Below, piece after piece: positions 1-8,199 of a stretch of 20,100 nucleotides of DNA (position 1 is its first letter; each line of letters opens with the position of its first letter). Source of the DNA: a virus. A model generated the notes under the pieces. It saw nothing but the letters and a program-made list of their open reading frames with translations. It was not told where the DNA came from and made no database searches. The position numbers and the translations under genes were made by a program. The stretch spans positions 1 through 20,100 of IMG/VR virus record IMGVR_UViG_3300010412_000103. One strand, given 5' to 3'.

Positions 1-2
1 AA

Positions 3-839
3 AACTTCAAGCGTATTGAAGCCGTTATAAATTCCGGCATCTTCTTCCCTATGTTTATCACTGGTCTGTCAGGTAATGGTAAAACCCTGATGATTGAACA
101 GGCATGTGCCAAGTTGAAACGCGAATATTTCCGCGTGAACATCACCATCGAAACCGATGAAGATGACCTGTTAGGTGGTTTCCGCCTGATTAATGGTGAT
201 ACCGTTTGGCAAGACGGACCTGTCATTGAAGCAATGAACCGTGGTGGTGTTTTGCTTCTGGATGAAATCGACTTGGCTTCAAACAAGATTATGTGTTTGC
301 AGTCTGTTCTTGAAGGCAAAGGCATCTTCCTGAAGAAGCTGTCTCGTTGGGTAAAGCCTGCGGCTGGCTTTACTGTGTTTGCCACTGCCAACACCAAGGG
401 TAAGGGCGATGTCAATGGTGGCTTCATTGGTACTAACGTACTCAACGAGGCTTTCCTTGACCGTTTCAAGCGTACCCTGTACCAGACCTATCCTACCAAA
501 GCTGCTGAGTTGAGAATTCTTGGCAAGGTTGCCAAGGAGCTTGGTGTCAATGATGACGGATTCACCAAGAATCTGGTCGAGTGGGCTATCGGTGTTCGTA
601 AAGCCTACGATGAACAAGCGGTCGATGAAGTTATCTCTACTCGCCGTTTGGTGACCATCCTTGAATCTTTCTCAATCTTCGGAGACAAGAAAGATGCTAT
701 CGAAGGTGCCATCGAGCGTTTCGATGATGATACCAAGGTTGCCTTGCTTGACTTCTACAAGGCAGTAGATGAAAACTTTGGTTCTGAAATCGCACAGGCG
801 AAAGCCGATGAACCAAAGGCAGATGTTCTCGACTGGTAA
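3..839 (+). CDS. CobS/MoxR-like AAA+ ATPase (5' end off the window)
   Basis: The reading frame is open to the left edge: codons from position 3 encode NFKRIEAVINSGIFFP before the first ATG at 51, so that ATG is internal and the true start lies outside. The visible part has Walker A GLSGNGKT (nt 63-86), Walker B VLLLDEID (about 250-273), a sensor-1 stretch FATANTKGKG and a likely arginine finger in AFLDRFKR. The layout and the GGVLLLDEIDLA context match the MoxR/CbbQ/NorQ/CobS branch of AAA+ proteins, which remodel partner proteins using ATP. CobS-like ATPases are known in T4-like phages of marine hosts, where the real substrate is unclear; cobalt chelation is not implied. The C-terminus is acidic and lysine-rich and ends at TAA, followed by a terminator. 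Fold confidence is high, role unknown. Confidence 0.82.
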   Translation, partial: NFKRIEAVINSGIFFPMFITGLSGNGKTLMIEQACAKLKREYFRVNITIETDEDDLLGGFRLINGDTVWQDGPVIEAMNRGGVLLLDEIDLASNKIMCLQSVLEGKGIFLKKLSRWVKPAAGFTVFATANTKGKGDVNGGFIGTNVLNEAFLDRFKRTLYQTYPTKAAELRILGKVAKELGVNDDGFTKNLVEWAIGVRKAYDEQAVDEVISTRRLVTILESFSIFGDKKDAIEGAIERFDDDTKVALLDFYKAVDENFGSEIAQAKADEPKADVLDW

Positions 840-866
840 TCGCCAGTCAGTAAAAAATCCTCACTT

Positions 867-894
867 GGCGTTTGGGAGACTAAACGCCTTTTTT
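867..894 (+). terminator. Rho-independent terminator after the AAA+ ATPase gene
   Basis: A perfect 7-bp stem, GGCGTTT at 867-873 paired with AAACGCC at 882-888, with an 8-nt loop, is followed at once by six T residues (889-894). It separates the ATPase gene from the gp1 gene, which starts 17 nt later. I see no convincing promoter between the two, so either readthrough or a promoter inside the upstream gene must serve the replication block. Confidence 0.88.
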
Positions 895-910
895 CACATA
901 AGGAGTAAAC

Positions 911-1450
911 ATGATAAAACTCATTGGTCTATCTGGTCTTGCCCGTAGCGGCAAAGACACCACAGGCAGGTTCCTGTCTGAACTTATTGGTTGCCCGACC
1001 TATGCACTTGCATCACCAATCAAGCAAGCCTGTAACGAATTGTTTGGCTGGGATTCGCGCCATAGTGATGGTGAACTGAAAGAGGTTGCAGACCCATTCT
1101 GGGGAGTGTCGCCTCGTTATGCTTACCAAACACTGGGAACCGAATGGGGAAGAAACCTGATACGCGATGACATCTGGCTTAAACGTGCTGAGATGATGCT
1201 GGACAAACATGGTTCACTTATCGTCACTGATGTACGATTCGAGAATGAAGCCAAATGGATTCGTGACATGGGAGGCAAGCTGATACACGTCAAGCGTGAA
1301 GGCATAGAGTCCGTATTGAAACATGCCAGTGAGAATGGTGTTGCAATCCAGCCTGAAGATGTGGTACTATACAACAACTGGTCAATCGAACAGTTGAAAG
1401 ATAACTGCAAAGACTTAGTAAAACTGTTAGCTGAAGGAGCTATAAAATGA
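911..1450 (+). CDS. 1: Deoxynucleoside monophosphate kinase (T4 gp1-like)
   Basis: This 179-residue protein opens with IKLIGLSGLARSGKDTTG, a P-loop (GLARSGKDT, residues 8-16) typical of the phage dNMP kinase family, and carries the family-like segment TDVRFENEAKWI near residue 105. T4 gp1 phosphorylates dNMPs to dNDPs to feed DNA synthesis; T4 gp1 itself is longer (241 aa), so this is a compact form. The start is supported by AAGGAG about 6 nt upstream of the ATG. It overlaps the clamp gene by four bases (ATGA), so translation of the two is probably coupled. A general adenylate-kinase-like role is the main alternative, but the position in front of the replication genes favours dNMP kinase. 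Confidence 0.85.
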   Translation: MIKLIGLSGLARSGKDTTGRFLSELIGCPTYALASPIKQACNELFGWDSRHSDGELKEVADPFWGVSPRYAYQTLGTEWGRNLIRDDIWLKRAEMMLDKHGSLIVTDVRFENEAKWIRDMGGKLIHVKREGIESVLKHASENGVAIQPEDVVLYNNWSIEQLKDNCKDLVKLLAEGAIK

Positions 1451-2118
1451 GTATGAAAATTTCCAATGAAACCGTACAACTGTTGAAGAATTTTTCGACA
1501 ATCAATAACAGTATCATGCTGCGAAATGGTGAGCCTCTGTCAACCATATCAGAAGCCGGTGGCATCTATGCCAAGGCAATGATTGCAGAAAACTTCCCTG
1601 AGAATGTTGCCATCTATGACCTGTCTGAGTTCCTCAGCACATTGTCACTATTCAATTCACCTGTACTGGAATTCAGCAAGGATACCGAAAGCGAATTTGT
1701 GACCATTCGTGAAGAGAAGGGTCGCGCATCGGTTCGCTATCGTTTCACTGATGTGAACAACATCACCTACCCAGAAGAAGAACTGGAAATCCCAAGCGTG
1801 GATGCAGAGTTCTCAATCACCAAAGACCAATTGTCATCATTGCAGAAAGCCTGTTCGGTCATGCAGCTTGAAGACATTGGTATCAATGCAGATGGACAAT
1901 CCATCACTCTGGTTGCCACCGACCCGAAGAACAAGTTCAGTAACCAATATGAACTGACTGTTGGTGAAACCGAGAAGACATTCAGTCATACAGTCAAGGC
2001 AGAAAACCTGAAACTGATACTGTCTGATTACAATGTAAAAATCTCTGATGAAGGTATGCTCGAAATCAGTAACTCCGATGGAAGCCTTACATATCTGGTT
2101 GCACTTGAAGAAGCCTGA
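1447..2118 (+). CDS. 45: DNA polymerase sliding clamp (T4 gp45-like)
   Basis: This protein has 223 residues, close to T4 gp45 (228). The N-terminus MKISNETVQLLKNFSTINNS aligns by eye with the T4 clamp N-terminus (KLSKDTTALLKNFATINSG), and later NVAIYDLSEFLSTLSLFN and the C-terminal YLVALEEA match the same protein. gp45 forms a trimeric ring that tethers gp43 to DNA and, in T4, also activates late transcription. I use the ATG at 1447 because AGGAG (1435-1439) lies 7 nt upstream; the ATG at 1453 gives the exact T4-like N-terminus but a 13-nt spacing. The gene overlaps gp1 by ATGA. A 37-nt gap follows before gene 44. Confidence 0.95.
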   Translation: MSMKISNETVQLLKNFSTINNSIMLRNGEPLSTISEAGGIYAKAMIAENFPENVAIYDLSEFLSTLSLFNSPVLEFSKDTESEFVTIREEKGRASVRYRFTDVNNITYPEEELEIPSVDAEFSITKDQLSSLQKACSVMQLEDIGINADGQSITLVATDPKNKFSNQYELTVGETEKTFSHTVKAENLKLILSDYNVKISDEGMLEISNSDGSLTYLVALEEA

Positions 2119-2155
2119 TTGTATTTCATCCACTGAGTTGTTGTAGGAGTTTATC

Positions 2156-3130
2156 ATGAGTATTACATTGAAGCCCAATGTGTGGGTCGATATCTATCGA
2201 CCACACAAAGTATCAGACTGCATACTACCATCCGAACCAAAGAAGTTCTTTGAGAAACTGGTTGAAGAGGGAACATTGTCTCAGTCACTTTTGCTCTATG
2301 GTAGTGCAGGAACAGGCAAGACCACAGTAGCACTCGCATTATGCGAAGAGCTTGGTCTTGACCATATGTTCATCAATGCCAGTGAAGACAATGGTATTGA
2401 TATGGTGCGTAACCAGATTCGCCGTTTCGCTACAGCCAAGAGTCTGAACACATCCAAGAAGGGAAAGGCTAAGGTCATCATTCTGGATGAAGCCGACTTC
2501 CTGAATATTAATTCGGCACAGCCTGCATTGCGTGGCGTGATGGAAGAGTTCTCGAAAATCGGATGCCATTTCATATTGACCTGTAACCATCGCAACAAGC
2601 TGATGGATGCTATCCAGAGTCGTTGTGCCAATGTGGACTTTACGATATCGTCTCAAGAGAAGAAGCATATGTTGGTGTCTTCATTGAAAGCCATCACCCA
2701 CATGCTAGACAGGGAAGGAGTCTCATATGACAAGGCTGTCATAGCCGAAGTTATCATGAAGTATTTCCCAGACCTGAGACGTTGTATACATGAGTTGCAG
2801 CGTTACTCGAAAAGTTCTGGTGGCAATATTGATACTGGCATACTATCTTCATTGAAGGATGTTCAGGTAGATGACCTGATTGAACACATCAAATCCAAGA
2901 AGTATGAATCTGTAAGGAAGTGGGTCTTTGCCGATAACCCAGACATAGACCCGTCAGTATTCTATGGTCGCCTGAGCAATGCATTGCATACCAAGCTGAA
3001 CAACCAGTCAAAGCCTATGGCAGACGTGTTGCTTGCCGACTATCAATACAAGTCCGCCTTTGTACCAGACCAACAAGTGAACCTGATGGCATTGCTTGTT
3101 GAAATCATGATGCAATGTGAGTTTGTGTGA
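2156..3130 (+). CDS. 44: Clamp loader ATPase, large subunit (T4 gp44-like)
   Basis: This 324-residue protein (T4 gp44 is 319) is an AAA+ ATPase of the RFC/DnaX class: Walker A GSAGTGKTT at residues 49-57, Walker B VIILDEAD at 107-114, sensor 1 LTCNHRNKL around 141-149 and the SRC box (155-157), whose arginine acts in trans on the neighbouring subunit. With gp62 it opens the gp45 ring and loads it at primer ends. AGGAG at 2145-2149, 6 nt before the ATG, supports the start. The stop overlaps the start of the next gene (TGATG), which fits the fixed 4:1 complex of gp44 and gp62 known in T4. Confidence 0.96.
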   Translation: MSITLKPNVWVDIYRPHKVSDCILPSEPKKFFEKLVEEGTLSQSLLLYGSAGTGKTTVALALCEELGLDHMFINASEDNGIDMVRNQIRRFATAKSLNTSKKGKAKVIILDEADFLNINSAQPALRGVMEEFSKIGCHFILTCNHRNKLMDAIQSRCANVDFTISSQEKKHMLVSSLKAITHMLDREGVSYDKAVIAEVIMKYFPDLRRCIHELQRYSKSSGGNIDTGILSSLKDVQVDDLIEHIKSKKYESVRKWVFADNPDIDPSVFYGRLSNALHTKLNNQSKPMADVLLADYQYKSAFVPDQQVNLMALLVEIMMQCEFV

Positions 3131-3525
3131 TGCCAAAATTAACTGACTACCTGACAAGCATAAACCAATCAAAGACGAACCTGATGGAAGGCGATTCGGA
3201 TGATGCCAGACAAGCCGTGAAGGAGTACCAACCATACATCATAAATCGTTGTATGGCAGGTCACCAAGATACCATCATGATTGCCAATGAGATGAACATG
3301 AGACCCTACATGAGCAAGAAAGCCCAGTATGGTTTCTATCTGGGCACAGTGAGACCAAGGAAGCGTTTTGCGCCATGGTTAAAGCCTGAGCAGGAAAAAA
3401 ATCTTGAATTAGTGAAACTGTTCTATCAATGCAGCAATACCAAAGCCAAGGATATCCTAAATATACTCACGCAGGATGATATTGAATGCATAAGAATAAG
3501 AACAGAAAAAGGTGGAAAATCATGA
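3130..3525 (+). CDS. 62: Clamp loader small subunit (T4 gp62-like, short form)
   Basis: This protein has 131 residues, against 187 in T4. The segment QYGFYLGTVRPRKRFAPWLKPEQE (residues about 60-83) resembles the conserved 'Q-x-x-F-L-x-x-x-(x)-R-x-(K/R)-R-(F/Y)-x-x-W-x-K' core of gp62, and YQPYIINRCMAGHQDTIMIANEMN precedes it as in short gp62 proteins of marine T4-like phages. gp62 has no ATPase motif; it bridges the gp44 ring. I choose the ATG at 3130, which overlaps the gp44 stop as TGATG, over the GTG one codon earlier. Position between 44 and regA is the same as in T4 (there in the order 44-62-regA). Identity rests on both the weak core motif and this synteny. Confidence 0.85.
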   Translation: MPKLTDYLTSINQSKTNLMEGDSDDARQAVKEYQPYIINRCMAGHQDTIMIANEMNMRPYMSKKAQYGFYLGTVRPRKRFAPWLKPEQEKNLELVKLFYQCSNTKAKDILNILTQDDIECIRIRTEKGGKS

Positions 3526-3935
3526 ACCATATTATTGACAAGATGCTTGAAGTGAAACTGAATGACCCCCAAGACTTTTTAAAGGTCAAGGAAACCCTGT
3601 CAAGGATTGGGATAGCATCAAAGAGGTCGAAGACACTTTATCAATCGTGCCATATACTGCACAAAAGAGGCAAGTATTATCTTGTACACTTCAAGGAAAT
3701 GTTTGCACTGGATGGACTTCCATCGAATTTCGTCGAGTCTGATTTGGCAAGGCGCAACAAGATAGCGAACCTTCTTGAAGAGTGGGGTCTACTGAAGGTC
3801 GTCAACAGACAGCCAGACGAGCCGGTCTCTACCATGGATGAAATTAAAATCATACCATACAAGACCAAAGACCAATGGAAGTTGGTCACCAAGTATGAAA
3901 TCGGGAACAAGAAACCCGATTCGGTCGAAGAGTAG
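3522..3935 (+). CDS. regA: RegA translational repressor
   Basis: This 137-residue protein matches T4 RegA (122 aa) very clearly: DPQDFLKVKETLSRIGIASKRSKTLYQSCHILHKRGKYYLVHFKEMFALDG near the N-terminus, then LLEEWGLLKVV and the C-terminal WKLVTKYEIGN, which ends T4 RegA almost exactly. An extension of about 8 residues (KKPDSVEE) follows here. RegA binds the start regions of early phage mRNAs and blocks their translation; in T4 it controls 44, 45, rIIB and itself. The start at 3522 overlaps the gp62 stop as ATGA and has AGGTGG about 7 nt upstream. An ATG at 3486 is in frame but inside gp62 and would add residues not found in the family. Confidence 0.97.
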   Translation: MNHIIDKMLEVKLNDPQDFLKVKETLSRIGIASKRSKTLYQSCHILHKRGKYYLVHFKEMFALDGLPSNFVESDLARRNKIANLLEEWGLLKVVNRQPDEPVSTMDEIKIIPYKTKDQWKLVTKYEIGNKKPDSVEE

Positions 3936-3954
3936 TCCAAACATTTTTGTTTGA

Positions 3955-3983
3955 TTGTAATCTGTTGGTTGCCATGTTATAGT
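3955..3983 (+). promoter_or_regulatory. Sigma70-like promoter in front of gene 43
   Basis: TTGTAA (3955-3960) and TATAGT (3978-3983) are separated by 17 bp. The -35 matches 4 of 6 and the -10 matches 5 of 6 consensus bases, and a TG lies one base upstream of the -10 (3975-3976), giving an extended -10. The expected start near 3990 would give gene 43 a leader of about 25 nt and would exclude the upstream GTG start. I judged this by eye only. Confidence 0.55.
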
Positions 3984-3990
3984 GGCAACC
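3967..3990 (+). promoter_or_regulatory. Perfect 8-bp hairpin upstream of gene 43 (possible operator)
   Basis: GGTTGCCA (3967-3974) and TGGCAACC (3983-3990) form a perfect stem around an 8-nt loop TGTTATAG. No T-run follows, so it is not a simple terminator. T4 and RB69 gp43 repress their own translation by binding a hairpin with an 8-nt loop just upstream of the gene 43 start; the place and loop length agree here, though the loop bases differ from T4. The same bases also cover the -10 box, so a DNA operator is the other reading. Confidence 0.55.
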
Positions 3991-4014
3991 CATCATATAT
4001 TATTGGATATTGAT

Positions 4015-6576
4015 ATGCGTTTTTATACCAATGCTAGAGCCTATGGAAACAAGATTCTTTATCGTTGGATAGAAAGCGGAGTTTCCCATTCACGCAAAGT
4101 GGATTTCCATCCTACACTCTATCTGGCTTCAAACACCCCAACCGAATTCAAGACCATCGATGGTCGATACGCCAAGGAAATAAAATGTGGCAATATCAAC
4201 GACTGCAAAAAATTCATGAAGCAATATGAAGACGTTCATGGTTTTGAAATCTTCGGTAATGCCAAATGGCAGTACCAGTTTCTTGGTGAAGAGTATCCTG
4301 ACAAACTTGTCAAGTGGGATATCAATCAACTATGCATAGCCGAACTGGATATTGAGGTTGATTCATCTTCCGGTTTCCCAAACATGCACACCGTCGATTC
4401 AGAGATAACCCTGATAGGTTGTCGAATGAATGGCATTACTTGGGTCTATGGAACAGGAGACTATAAACCCAAAGCCGATGATGTCAAATTTGTAAAGTGC
4501 CATAGCGAATATGACATGCTGATGTCATTCAAGAATCGATGGTCAGAACGCTATCCTGATATCATCACTGGATGGAATACAGACGGTTTCGACATACCTT
4601 ACCTGATTAGAAGGATGTACAAGGTTCTTGGTGAGAAGATGACCGAGCAAATGTCGCCTTGGGGAATCATCCATGAGAGAGAATACAAGTCGGCTTTCGG
4701 TAAAGATGAAACCAAGTATGAGTATGACATTCTTGGTATATCATCAATCGACTATCTGGCGGCATATAAAAAGTTCAGGTTGGTCATGCGTGAATCCTAC
4801 AAACTGGATTATATCGCTGAGGTTGAGCTTGGTGAGAATAAGGTGGACTACCAGTCACTTGGTTACAAGTCTTTACATGACCTGTATATCAGAAATTATG
4901 AATTGTTTGTCGACTACAACATCCAAGACGTTGCACTTATCGGCAAACTGGAACACACACTGAAAATCATCCAGACAATCCTTATGCTGGCATACATGTC
5001 AAAGATAAATCTGGAAGACCCATTCTTTCAGGTTCGCATGTGGGATGCTTTGATATACAATGAGTTAATGACACAGAACATTGTGATACCACAGCCGATG
5101 GAATCGTCGAAGGATTCTAAGTATGAGGGTGCCTATGTGAAGGAGCCTGTCGCTGGCTTATATGAATGGGTAGCCAGCTTTGACTTGGATGGTCTCTATC
5201 CTCACCTGATGATGCAATACAATATATCGCCTGAGACATTTGTTGAGCCACATGATGTCAATAAGATACTGAGAGCTGGTATAGGTTCTGTATCTGTTGA
5301 TTCATTGCTGAATGAAGAACATGACCTGTCGATGCTGAAGAAGTACAACCTGACCATGACCCCAAATGGTCAATTTTTTAGAACCGATGTTCAAGGTTTC
5401 TTGCCGAAGATGTTGCAGGGCATGTACAATGAACGTAAAGCCTACAAACAAAAAATGCTGGAAGCCGAAACCAATGCATTGAAGGCAACAACACCAGAAG
5501 AAAAACGCAGGTGGAAGGATGAACAGTCTCATTACAAGTTGTTGCAGAACGCAATGAAGGTCACTCTCAATTCGGCTTATGGTGCCGTTGGAAACAATTT
5601 TTTCCGATTCTATGATGTTCGTCAGGCTTCCGCTGTCACGACTGCGGGTCAGTTGTCGATTCGCTGGGTCGAGAAACATATCAACCAGTACATGAACAAA
5701 GTTCTGAAGACCGAAGGTGTTGAGTATGTCATCTATGTGGATACCGATTCGAACTATGTCTGCATGAAGTCTCTGGTTGACAGAACATTCGCCGGAAAGA
5801 ACCCAACAACAGAACAGGTGATAAACTTCATGGATAAGGTCTGTGAAGAAAAAATCAAGCCTGTGATAGATGCAGGCTATGACAAGTTGGCAGATTATGT
5901 CAATGCGTTTGAACAGAAAATGAGCATGAAACGAGAGTGTCTTGCCGATAAAGCAATCTGGCAGGGCAAGAAGCGATATATCATGAATGTCTATGACTCA
6001 GAGGGGGTTCGCTATGCTGAACCAAAACTGAAAATCATGGGTATCGAAATCATCAAGTCTTCGACACCGGCAGTCTGTCGCAGTTCGATGAAGGATGCGG
6101 TCAGGCTTATGTTGAATGGAACCGAGAAGGATGTTCAGAAATACATCAAGACATTCAAGAAGCAGTTTTTTGAAATGGCACCTGAGCAGATTGCCTTTCC
6201 TCGTGGTCTGAACAACCTGACAAAATATGTCAACAATACCAATAGTGGATTATATGTGAAAGGCACTCCAATACATGTCAGGGGAAGCATCCTATATAAT
6301 CACCTGTTGATAAAGAATGGTGTATCGAAAAAATACTCCAAGATAAACGAAACCGACAGGATTCGTTTTGTCTACATGAAGGAACCTAACCCGATTCGCG
6401 AAAATGTGTTGGCTTTTATCGACACGATTCCGCCTGAGTTTGGACTAGACAATTACATTGACTATGAATTACAATTTGAGAAAACTTACCTCGAACCCCT
6501 GAAAGCTGTTCTTAACTGCATTGGTTGGCAAGCCGAAGCAAGGGGAAGCCTTTTGAAATTCGCAAAGAAAAAATGA
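4015..6576 (+). CDS. 43: Family B DNA polymerase with 3'-5' exonuclease (T4 gp43-like)
   Basis: This 853-residue replicative polymerase has all expected motifs. Exonuclease: ExoI LDIEVDSSSGFP (about residue 110), ExoII GWNTDGFDIPYL (about 185), ExoIII YNIQDVALI (about 300). Polymerase: motif A FDLDGLYPHLMMQYNISPET (about 388), motif B LNSAYGAVGNNFFRFYD (about 520), motif C YVDTDSNY (about 575) with the two catalytic aspartates. Motif A has DGLYPHL where T4 has TSLYPSI. The short basic end GSLLKFAKKK may include the clamp-binding tail. I use ATG 4015 because MRFYTNARAYGNKILYRWIESG lines up with the T4 N-terminus (MKEFYISIETVGNNIVERYIDENG); an open GTG at 3982 lies inside the upstream hairpin. 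The SD is weak (GGAT, 4005-4008), which may suit translational control. Confidence 0.97.
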   Translation: MRFYTNARAYGNKILYRWIESGVSHSRKVDFHPTLYLASNTPTEFKTIDGRYAKEIKCGNINDCKKFMKQYEDVHGFEIFGNAKWQYQFLGEEYPDKLVKWDINQLCIAELDIEVDSSSGFPNMHTVDSEITLIGCRMNGITWVYGTGDYKPKADDVKFVKCHSEYDMLMSFKNRWSERYPDIITGWNTDGFDIPYLIRRMYKVLGEKMTEQMSPWGIIHEREYKSAFGKDETKYEYDILGISSIDYLAAYKKFRLVMRESYKLDYIAEVELGENKVDYQSLGYKSLHDLYIRNYELFVDYNIQDVALIGKLEHTLKIIQTILMLAYMSKINLEDPFFQVRMWDALIYNELMTQNIVIPQPMESSKDSKYEGAYVKEPVAGLYEWVASFDLDGLYPHLMMQYNISPETFVEPHDVNKILRAGIGSVSVDSLLNEEHDLSMLKKYNLTMTPNGQFFRTDVQGFLPKMLQGMYNERKAYKQKMLEAETNALKATTPEEKRRWKDEQSHYKLLQNAMKVTLNSAYGAVGNNFFRFYDVRQASAVTTAGQLSIRWVEKHINQYMNKVLKTEGVEYVIYVDTDSNYVCMKSLVDRTFAGKNPTTEQVINFMDKVCEEKIKPVIDAGYDKLADYVNAFEQKMSMKRECLADKAIWQGKKRYIMNVYDSEGVRYAEPKLKIMGIEIIKSSTPAVCRSSMKDAVRLMLNGTEKDVQKYIKTFKKQFFEMAPEQIAFPRGLNNLTKYVNNTNSGLYVKGTPIHVRGSILYNHLLIKNGVSKKYSKINETDRIRFVYMKEPNPIRENVLAFIDTIPPEFGLDNYIDYELQFEKTYLEPLKAVLNCIGWQAEARGSLLKFAKKK

Positions 6577-6577
6577 T

Positions 6578-7117
6578 ATGGCGACATACTTTATATCCGA
6601 CCTGCACCTAGACCATGAGAATATCCTGAAGTTTGCGGGAAAATATCGTGATGGTGCAACGGTCGAGGAACACAACCAGATTTTGATTGACAAAATCAAC
6701 TCGCGTGTACACAAGCATGACAAACTGTTTGTGTTAGGTGATGTTGCCATGTCGAGAAAGGGTCTGGCTATGCTCGACCAGTTGCGTTGTAGAGAACGAC
6801 ACCTTATCATTGGTAACCATGATGACTTCCCATTGCATGACTATCTGAGACACTTTAACAAGGTGCATGGCTTCATGTTCCATAAAGGTTTCTGGCTCAG
6901 TCACGCGCCCATACACCCGACCGAGTTGCGCGGGAGAAAAAACATCCATGGTCATGTACACCAGAACTACATAAACGACCCAAACTACATTTGTGTCTGC
7001 GTTGAACCATTAAACGGCTATCCCATTTCATTTGATGAAATCGTGGCGATTCATGGCAAGCCGCAACACTATGACAAAACCATCCAACAAAAATTTGACT
7101 TCGGAGAAATACAATGA
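6578..7117 (+). CDS. Calcineurin-like metallophosphatase
   Basis: This 179-residue protein carries the full set of metal ligands of the calcineurin-like phosphoesterase fold: DLH (D8, H10), GDV (D55), GNHD (N80, H81), SHAP (H109) and GHVH (H126, H128). It lacks extra domains, like the small phage phosphoesterases that are often annotated only as metallophosphoesterase. The substrate cannot be read from sequence; nucleic acids, cyclic nucleotides or phosphoproteins are all possible. It starts one base after the gene 43 stop and overlaps the uvsX start by four bases, so it is made together with the replication proteins. The SD is weak (A-rich AAAGAAA). Fold assignment is secure, role is not. 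Confidence 0.88.
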   Translation: MATYFISDLHLDHENILKFAGKYRDGATVEEHNQILIDKINSRVHKHDKLFVLGDVAMSRKGLAMLDQLRCRERHLIIGNHDDFPLHDYLRHFNKVHGFMFHKGFWLSHAPIHPTELRGRKNIHGHVHQNYINDPNYICVCVEPLNGYPISFDEIVAIHGKPQHYDKTIQQKFDFGEIQ

Positions 7118-8199
7118 GTTCATTCCTGACACGATTGATTAAATCGACCAACAACGAATTTGCTGGTCTGGCTAACGATAAGGAAAAGTTTGATACCCTT
7201 GGTTATATTGATACTGGCAGCTATGCATTGAATGCGTTATTGTCTGGTTCAATCTATAAAGGAACGCCGAACAACAAGATTATAGGATGGGCAGGCGAAG
7301 AATCAACCGGTAAGACATTCTTCACTTTGGCATGTGTCAAACACTTCTTGGATACCAACAAGACTGGTATTGTGGCATACTTCGATTCTGAAGCTGCAAT
7401 CGACACCGAAATGTTGGCTGACCGTGGGATAGATGTCAACCGATTCATGTTGATTCCGGTTGCTACTATACAGGAATTCAGAACACAGGCATTCAACATC
7501 CTCGAAGAAGTCAAGAACACTCCCGAAGAAGAACGCCAGCCTTTGATGTTTGCACTGGACTCTTTTGGTATGTTGTCAAGCCTTGCCGAAACACAAAAGG
7601 TATCTGAAGGTAATGACACCAAAGACTTCACCTTATTGCAGGTGGCTAAATCCACATTCAGGGTTCTGACTCTGAAACTGGGTCGATATCAAATACCGAT
7701 GTTCATCACCGCACACGCCTATGCCAACCTTGGTGGCTATGGTGAGTCCATGAAAATCAGTGGTGGTTCTGGTATGAAGTATGCCGCAAGCCAATTAGTC
7801 TACCTGAGCAAACGCAAGTTCAAAGATAACAAGGCTGATACCGAACAGTCAGGTTCTGAAATCACCGCCACGATGAAAAAGTCAAGGTTCACCCGCGAAG
7901 GAAGAAGCGTAGACATCCTGTTGCACTATGACCGTGGTCTTGACCGTTACTATGGATTGCTGCCATTGGCAGAAGCCTGTGGTGCATTCAAGAAGGTATC
8001 GACCAAGTATGAAATGCCCGATGGCACAAAACACTTTGAATCCGTTATTATCAAGAACCCAGAGAAGTTCTTCACCAAAGAAGTTCTGGACAAGATTGAT
8101 GAATATGCCAAGACCTACTTCCTGTATGGTAAGGGCGAAGCGCCGGAGTTTAGTGAGGATGGTTTTGATGAAATCAATGTTCAAGAAGAAAATAGCTGA
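7114..8199 (+). CDS. uvsX: UvsX recombinase (RecA-like)
   Basis: This 361-residue protein is a RecA-fold recombinase. It has Walker A AGEESTGKT at residues 60-68, the FDSEAAID segment at 90-97, Walker B LMFALDS at 144-150, and the later ITAHAYANLGGYGESMKISGGSG region that matches the DNA-binding loop region of T4 UvsX (AINHTYETQEMFSKTVMGGGTG). The N-terminus MSSFLTRLIKS also resembles T4 (MSDLKSRLIKA). UvsX forms filaments on single-stranded DNA and drives recombination-dependent replication. GGAG at 7103-7106, 7 nt before the ATG, supports the start, and the gene overlaps the metallophosphatase by ATGA. The C-terminal tail is acidic, as in many RecA-type proteins. Confidence 0.94.
   Translation: MSSFLTRLIKSTNNEFAGLANDKEKFDTLGYIDTGSYALNALLSGSIYKGTPNNKIIGWAGEESTGKTFFTLACVKHFLDTNKTGIVAYFDSEAAIDTEMLADRGIDVNRFMLIPVATIQEFRTQAFNILEEVKNTPEEERQPLMFALDSFGMLSSLAETQKVSEGNDTKDFTLLQVAKSTFRVLTLKLGRYQIPMFITAHAYANLGGYGESMKISGGSGMKYAASQLVYLSKRKFKDNKADTEQSGSEITATMKKSRFTREGRSVDILLHYDRGLDRYYGLLPLAEACGAFKKVSTKYEMPDGTKHFESVIIKNPEKFFTKEVLDKIDEYAKTYFLYGKGEAPEFSEDGFDEINVQEENS

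Noticed and set aside
3486-3521. Upstream in-frame ATG for RegA
   Set aside because: It lies inside gp62, and the added residues are not part of the RegA family; ATG 3522 has an SD and the usual ATGA overlap.
3982-4014. GTG start giving gene 43 eleven more residues (VATHHILLDID)
   Set aside because: It lies in the hairpin and -10 box, has no SD, and the T4-like N-terminus begins at ATG 4015.
5302-5679. Minus-strand ORF inside gene 43
   Set aside because: It is a shadow of the polymerase, with Cys/Phe-rich low-quality composition and no SD; other minus-strand ORFs in the replication block are similar.
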